Part shown: one piece after another, positions 59,638 to 64,000 of the stretch | Position numbering within the stretch: position 1 is the first letter of the stretch | Layout: the number at the start of each line of letters is the position of its first letter | NCBI RefSeq assembly: GCF_000702305.1 | Contig: NZ_JNLC01000001.1 | Span: forward strand, 1-64,000 | Direction: 5' to 3' | DNA from: Allobosea sp. 117 | GTDB taxonomy: Bacteria > Pseudomonadota > Alphaproteobacteria > Rhizobiales > Xanthobacteraceae | DNA: 64,000 nt | Notes under the pieces: model-generated | What the model was told of the DNA's origin: nothing | Databases searched by the model: none | Seen by the model: only the letters and a program-made list of their open reading frames with translations | Program-made: the position numbers and the translations under genes

Positions 59638-60705
59638 ATGATCCGCTTCGTCCCGCGCGAACGCACGCCGGTCTGGCTCAGCCTCGCCGTTTCCATCGGT
59701 GCGGGGTGCGCGGCCTTGCTGCTGACCATGATCCCTCTCGCTCTGTCCGGTGCGCCGGTCTTCAGTGCCTTCGCGCTGATGGCGGAAGGGGCGGCCGGCT
59801 CCGGCTTCGCGCTGGCCGAGACGCTGACGCGGGCGACGCCACTCATCTTCACCGGTCTCGCCGCTGCCGTCGCCTTCCGCGCCAAGCTCTGGAACATTGG
59901 CGCGGAGGGCCAGCTCTACGCCGGTGCGCTGGCGGCGGTCGCCATTGGTGCGGGGGCGATCACCGCGCCGCCCTATCTCCTCGTGCCGCTGGTGCTGATC
60001 GGCGCGGCGGCGGCCGGCGCGATGCTGCTGCTCCTGCCGGTGCTGTTCAAGACCCGCTTCGGAGCCGACGAGGTGGTGGTGACGTTGCTGATGAACTTCG
60101 TCGTGCTGCTCTTCGTGCAGATGATGCTCGAAGGCCCGATGAAGGACGAGATGGCGCTCGGCTGGCCGCAATCCGCGCCGCTGGTCGACGAGGCGACGCT
60201 GCCCAAGCTGTTCGAAGGGCTGCGCCTGCACTCAGGGCTGATCCTGGCGCTCGCCTGCGCCGTGGGCCTGCATGTCTTCATCACACGCACGGTCTGGGGC
60301 TTCCGCATCCGGGCAGTTGGCGAAAACGCCCGGGCGGCGCGCTATGCCGGTCTGCCGGTCGGGCTGTCCATGGCTCTGGTCGGGGCGATCTCCGGTGGGC
60401 TCGCGGGGCTTGCCGGCGCCAGCGAGGTGGCCGGGCTGAAGGGGTATCTGACCGCCGATCTCTCGCCCGGCTTCGGCTATGCCGGCATCGTGGTGGCGAC
60501 GCTCGCCAACCTCTCGCCGCTCGGCGTGGTGCCCGCCGCGATCTTCGTCGCCGGCGTGTTCGTCGGCGCGGATTCGATGAGCCGGGCGATCGGCGTGTCG
60601 AACTACCTCGCCGATCTCGTCGTCTCCTTCGCGCTGCTCTGCGTGCTGGTGGGCGGGCTCGTGACGCGCTTCCGTATCGTCTATGTCCGCCGGAGCGCCG
60701 CGTGA
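59638..60705 (+). CDS. ABC transporter permease 1 (BMP-type importer)
   Basis: This 355-residue inner-membrane permease of the BPD_transp_2 family has about ten helices, with the coupling-region motif GVSNYLADLVVSFALLCVLVGGL near the C-terminus and NIGAEGQLYAGAL near residue 85. GGGGAG precedes the ATG. Its stop overlaps the next permease start (TGATG). Confidence 0.94.
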   Translation: MIRFVPRERTPVWLSLAVSIGAGCAALLLTMIPLALSGAPVFSAFALMAEGAAGSGFALAETLTRATPLIFTGLAAAVAFRAKLWNIGAEGQLYAGALAAVAIGAGAITAPPYLLVPLVLIGAAAAGAMLLLLPVLFKTRFGADEVVVTLLMNFVVLLFVQMMLEGPMKDEMALGWPQSAPLVDEATLPKLFEGLRLHSGLILALACAVGLHVFITRTVWGFRIRAVGENARAARYAGLPVGLSMALVGAISGGLAGLAGASEVAGLKGYLTADLSPGFGYAGIVVATLANLSPLGVVPAAIFVAGVFVGADSMSRAIGVSNYLADLVVSFALLCVLVGGLVTRFRIVYVRRSAA

Positions 60706-61652
60706 TGTGGTGGGACGCGTTTGACATCCTCCTGCAGGCGAATTTCTGGGCGGCGACCATCCGCATCGCGACGCCGCTGATCTTCGGCGTGCTCGGTGCG
60801 CTGATCTGCGAGCGGGCGGGCGTGCTGAACCTCGGCATCGAGGGCATCTTCGTCGCCGGCGCCATGGCCGGCTGGCTGGCCGTCTATCTGGGGCTGTCGC
60901 TGTGGGGCGGCGTCGTGGTGGCGGCGCTGGTCGGGGCGGCTTTCGGGCTGATCCACGGCACGCTGACCGTGCCTCTCGGCCTGTCGCAGCATGTGACGGG
61001 CATCGGCGTGACGCTGCTCGCTACGTCCGCCGCCTATTTCGGCTATCGCGTCGCCTTCCCCAATGTGGCGACGCCGCCGCGCATCGAGCCTTTTCCGACG
61101 CTCGATGTGCCGTTGCTGCGCGACCTGCCTTTCATCGGGCCGATCGCCGGCCAGCAGACCGCCTTCACCGTGCTCGCCTTCCTGTGCGTCGCCGTCGTCG
61201 CCTTCGTGCTGGCGCGCACGCCGCTCGGCCTGTCGCTGCGTGCCGTCGGCGACAATCCGGAGGCGGTGGAGGCGCAGGGTCTCTCGGTGGTCGGGCTGCG
61301 CATAGGCGCGGTGATGGCCGGCTCGGCGCTGATGGCGCTGGGCGGCGCCTTCCTCACGCTTTCCGCCTTCAACGCCTTCTATTTCGGCATGATCAACGGG
61401 CGCGGCTGGGTGTGCATCGCGCTCACCGTCTTCGCCTCGTGGCGACCGGGGAAGGCGCTGCTCGGCGCGCTGCTGTTCGGCGCGCTCGACGCTTACCAGC
61501 TCCGCATTCAGACCATCGCCGGCGGCATGGTGCCGAGCCAGATTTTCCTGATGCTGCCCTATCTCTTCTCCATCGCGGCTCTGGTACTGGTGGCGCGGCG
61601 CGCCGACTATCCGCGCGCGCTGATGAAACCGTACTTCAAGGGCCAGAGATGA
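60705..61652 (+). CDS. ABC transporter permease 2 (BMP-type importer)
   Basis: This 315-residue permease has about nine helices. ICERAGVLNLGIEGIFVAGAMAG near residue 34 and LSLRAVGDNPEAVEAQGLSV near 173 are typical of the second permease of nucleoside BMP transporters. It is coupled by overlap to genes on both sides (TGATG and ATGA). Confidence 0.94.
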   Translation: MWWDAFDILLQANFWAATIRIATPLIFGVLGALICERAGVLNLGIEGIFVAGAMAGWLAVYLGLSLWGGVVVAALVGAAFGLIHGTLTVPLGLSQHVTGIGVTLLATSAAYFGYRVAFPNVATPPRIEPFPTLDVPLLRDLPFIGPIAGQQTAFTVLAFLCVAVVAFVLARTPLGLSLRAVGDNPEAVEAQGLSVVGLRIGAVMAGSALMALGGAFLTLSAFNAFYFGMINGRGWVCIALTVFASWRPGKALLGALLFGALDAYQLRIQTIAGGMVPSQIFLMLPYLFSIAALVLVARRADYPRALMKPYFKGQR

Positions 61653-62950
61653 GCGTCGACCTGCTGCTCCGCAACGCCACCCTGCCGGACGGGCGGACCG
61701 GCATCGACATCGCCTGCGAGGGCGGAAAGATCGTCGGCGTCGAGCGCGGCATCGAGGCCGAGGCCGGGCAGGTGATCGACGCGGACGGGCGCCTCGTCGC
61801 GCCGCCCTTCGTCGACGTGCATTTCCACATGGACGCGACGCTCTCGCTCGGCCTGCCGCGCATGAACCAGTCTGGCACCCTGCTCGAAGGCATCGCGCTG
61901 TGGGGTGAGCTCAAGCCGTTGCTGACCCACGAGGCGGTGATCGAGCGGGCACTGCGCTATTGCGACCTCGCGGTGAGCCAGGGGCTGCTCGCCATACGCA
62001 GCCATGTCGATATTTGCGACGACCGGCTGCTGGCGGTCGAGGCGCTGCTCGACGTGCGCGAGAAGGTCAAGGATTACATAGACCTACAGCTCGTCGCCTT
62101 TCCGCAGGACGGCTATTTCCGCTCGCCGAACGCGGCCGCCAATCTCGAACGCGCGCTCGACATGGGTATCGACGTGGTTGGCGGCATCCCGCATTTCGAG
62201 CGCACCATGGCGGACGGCGCCGCTTCGCTGAAAATCCTGTGCGAGATCGCCGCCGCGCGCGGGCTGCTGGTCGACATCCATTGCGACGAGACGGACGACC
62301 CGCTTTCCCGCCACATCGAGGCGCTGAGCTACGAGACGCAGCGTCTGGGGTTGCAGGGCAGGGTGGCCGGCTCGCACCTCACCTCCATGCACTCCATGGA
62401 CAACTACTATGTCTCGAAGCTGATCCCGCTGATGGTCGAGGCTGGCGTGCACGCCATCGCCAACCCGTTGATCAACATCACGCTTCAGGGCCGGCACGAC
62501 ACCTATCCCAAGCGCCGGGGGCAGACACGGGTGCCCGAGCTGCGTGCCGCCGGCGTCAACGTCGCCTTCGGGCACGACTGCGTCATGGACCCCTGGTACT
62601 CGCTCGGCTCGGGCGACATGCTGGAAGTGGCGCACATGGCGCTTCATGTCGGGCAGATGACCTCGCGCGCGGCTATGACCTGGTGCTTCGAGGCGGTGAC
62701 CACCAATCCGGCACGCATCATGGGGCTGGAGGGATACGGGCTGGAGCCGGGCTGCAACGCCGATTTCGTGGTGCTGCAGGCGGCCGACCCGATCGAGGCG
62801 ATCCGGCTCAAGGCGGCACGGCTGTTCGTGATCCGGCGCGGGCAGGTGATCGCCGAGGGCGTGCCGCGCGTCTCCGCGCTGAACCTTCCGGGCCGGCCGG
62901 GGCTGGTTGATCCGGCGGCCTATGCGCCGAAGGCCGGCGGCGTCTCGTAG
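61649..62950 (+). CDS. Cytosine deaminase-like amidohydrolase
   Basis: The 433-residue metallo-dependent hydrolase resembles CodA, which converts cytosine to uracil. Metal and active-site motifs are visible: VDVHFHMD (H-x-H) near residue 56, HCDETDD near 210, SHLTSMHSM near 243 and FGHDCVMDPW near 308 (catalytic Asp). The ATG overlaps the permease stop. Its place at the end of the importer operon suggests deamination of the imported base. Other pyrimidine-like substrates remain possible. Confidence 0.9.
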   Translation: MSVDLLLRNATLPDGRTGIDIACEGGKIVGVERGIEAEAGQVIDADGRLVAPPFVDVHFHMDATLSLGLPRMNQSGTLLEGIALWGELKPLLTHEAVIERALRYCDLAVSQGLLAIRSHVDICDDRLLAVEALLDVREKVKDYIDLQLVAFPQDGYFRSPNAAANLERALDMGIDVVGGIPHFERTMADGAASLKILCEIAAARGLLVDIHCDETDDPLSRHIEALSYETQRLGLQGRVAGSHLTSMHSMDNYYVSKLIPLMVEAGVHAIANPLINITLQGRHDTYPKRRGQTRVPELRAAGVNVAFGHDCVMDPWYSLGSGDMLEVAHMALHVGQMTSRAAMTWCFEAVTTNPARIMGLEGYGLEPGCNADFVVLQAADPIEAIRLKAARLFVIRRGQVIAEGVPRVSALNLPGRPGLVDPAAYAPKAGGVS

Positions 62951-62992
62951 AACGGGCGGAAGCGACGGTTTTCGTAGAGCCAACAATAGCGA

Positions 62993-63032
62993 CGTCATCC
63001 TGAGGTGCGAGCGGAGCGAGCCTCGAAGGATA
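62993..63032. repeat. Intergenic CGTCATCCTGAGG...CCTCGAAGGAT repeat
   Basis: The element reads CGTCATCCTGAGGTGC, then CCTCGAAGGATAACGGTG, with GAGG and CCTC as complementary inner ends. It resembles the left half of 188-317 and is of a kind common in Hyphomicrobiales intergenic DNA. It lies between convergent genes. Confidence 0.65.
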
Positions 63033-63095
63033 ACGGTGACTGTGGGTGAGGCGCCGAGGCTTCTGCGCCGCGCCTCCCCGCGCGGCCGGATGGGC

Positions 63096-63923
63096 TTAAT
63101 GCCCCGGCAGCACCAGCACGGTCGGCTTTGCGGGCAGTGTTGCGCGGGAGAGGGTGATCCGCGGACCGGGATTGCGCGCGACCGCGTATTTGCTGTCGCC
63201 GAGCCGGTTCAGGAAGCGGTTCAGCGTGCTCTCGTTGAAATAGTGCATGGGGATTACGAGCGGCGCCTCCAGCGCTTTGAGCACCTCCACCATGCCGTCG
63301 ACGTCGAGCGTGTAGCTGCCGTCGACCGGGGCCAGCACCACATCGATGCGGCCGAGGACGGCGATGTCGTCCTCAGTCAGCGTGTGGTGCAGATGCCCGA
63401 GATGGGCGATGCACAGGTCGGCGGCGCGAAACACGAAGATCGAGTTGCCGAACTTCTCGGTGCCGCCATTGTAGTCGCGGATGTTGGTCGGCACGTTGCC
63501 GACCCAGAGATCGCCGACATCGAGATTGTAGCGCGCCGGCGTGCCGTCCGCGTCGGCCCAGCCCTTCAGCACGTGCTCGATGCCGGGATCGGGCACGTTG
63601 GTGTAGTGGGTGGAATGCGCGTGGTTCATCGTGGCGACGCGCGGCACGATGTCGGGGCGGACATGATCGTTGTAGTCGGTCAGCGCCGTCACGCCTCCGG
63701 GCGTCTCGATCAGGAAGGTCGAGTGCCCGATATAGGTGAGGCTGACCTCGGTCGGCTGGAGCGCGGCCAGCCTGAAGGCCGGTGGGATCTCCATCGGCGG
63801 GAACTGCGCCACCATCTTGGGGCAGCGTTCGGCCTCGGCGCGGGCGGCGGTCGGCGCGGCGAGATGGACGGTCAGGATGGTCAGTGCGGTCAGTGTCGTC
63901 GCTACGAGGCCCCTGCCGATCAT
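63096..63923 (-). CDS. Exported metallo-beta-lactamase-fold hydrolase (UlaG-like)
   Basis: The 275-residue precursor has a signal peptide (GLVATTLTALTILTVHLAAPTAARA). The MBL fold shows LTYIGHSTFLIETPGGVTALTDY near residue 61 and the metal region TMNHAHSTHYTN near 98. There the usual H-x-H-x-D-H reads H-x-H-x-x-H with Thr instead of Asp. AHLGHLHHTL, APVDGSYTLD and PMHYFNE follow. It resembles UlaG-type phosphoesterases more than true beta-lactamases. The substrate is unknown. Confidence 0.85.
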   Translation of the reverse strand: MIGRGLVATTLTALTILTVHLAAPTAARAEAERCPKMVAQFPPMEIPPAFRLAALQPTEVSLTYIGHSTFLIETPGGVTALTDYNDHVRPDIVPRVATMNHAHSTHYTNVPDPGIEHVLKGWADADGTPARYNLDVGDLWVGNVPTNIRDYNGGTEKFGNSIFVFRAADLCIAHLGHLHHTLTEDDIAVLGRIDVVLAPVDGSYTLDVDGMVEVLKALEAPLVIPMHYFNESTLNRFLNRLGDSKYAVARNPGPRITLSRATLPAKPTVLVLPGH

Positions 63924-63947
63924 GCGCCACTCCCGTAAGGTCGGGTC

Positions 63948-64000
63948 ATGATCGACATTGCTGCGCTGCGGCGCGAGTCACGATTTCGCGTTTGCGATGC
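63948..64000 (+). CDS. Possible start of a gene cut by the window edge
   Basis: An ATG at 63948 opens a frame (MIDIAALRRESRFRVCDA) that is still open at the window end, with AAGG 8 nt upstream. It is divergent from the metallo-hydrolase gene. Too little is present to assign a family. Confidence 0.3.
   Translation, partial: MIDIAALRRESRFRVCD

Overview
The window is dense, high-GC bacterial chromosome. The evidence points to an alphaproteobacterium of the Hyphomicrobiales (Rhizobiales), possibly Xanthobacteraceae-like. The pointers are the YqeY-AzlCD-DnaG-RpoD gene order, an LpsB-like core glycosyltransferase, an MbfA iron exporter with an Irr-type (ICE) operator, an OpgC glucan-modification operon, and several palindromic intergenic repeats of the kind scattered through such genomes. 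The genus is an inference. I see no rRNA, tRNA, CRISPR array, prophage, transposase or replication origin.

Layout. 0.4-7.1 kb (minus strand): carB, greA, an outer-membrane barrel protein and an LPS-type glycosyltransferase; carB has a long leader with a terminator-like hairpin. 7.3-11.6 kb: three regulator/target units with visible operators (ArsR with a truncated cupin gene; HxlR with a short-chain dehydrogenase; an EamA transporter with a MocR regulator). 11.6-19.1 kb: core genes carA, yqeY, azlCD, dnaG and rpoD, then a two-helix membrane protein whose first codons overlap an apparent rpoD terminator. 19.1-22.9 kb: ArsR-AHSA1 pair, DJ-1/PfpI protein, mbfA and an exported Fe-type superoxide dismutase, which looks like an iron/oxidative-stress neighbourhood. 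22.9-30.4 kb: MFS transporter, sugar epimerase, GAF-GGDEF diguanylate cyclase, and a tightly overlapped trehalose operon (otsB-GH15-otsA). 30.7-37.8 kb: ettA, tam, a lytic transglycosylase, a class D beta-lactamase, prmB and an O-methyltransferase pair. 37.8-41.4 kb: a minus-strand operon of HdeD-like protein, OpgC and two SGNH-hydrolase-like proteins, probably decorating periplasmic glucans. 41.6-44.2 kb: MOSC protein, L,D-transpeptidase, TrmO.

44.3-50.5 kb is a methionine-cycle locus: an ArsR-methyltransferase fusion regulator with a perfect 16-bp palindrome upstream, metF and metH. Between metF and metH lies a DUF559 (PD-(D/E)XK-like) gene flanked by 35-bp direct repeats, one of which encodes its C-terminus and the other its likely ribosome-binding site. 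50.5-56.8 kb holds an LssY_C protein, an orphan SsuA-type binding protein, a 27-residue membrane peptide, an amidase, pyridoxal kinase, a PhzF protein and a Nudix hydrolase. 56.9-63 kb is a BMP-type nucleobase/nucleoside ABC importer ending in a cytosine-deaminase-like gene. The window closes with a secreted metallo-beta-lactamase-fold protein and the first codons of a possible divergent gene.

The most unusual observations are the repeat-bounded DUF559 cassette, the two-copy repeat whose copies differ by compensatory base-pair changes in both hairpins, the DnaG zinc motif lacking three of four ligands, and the structured carB leader. No wholly new multi-gene system is evident; most genes belong to recognisable families.
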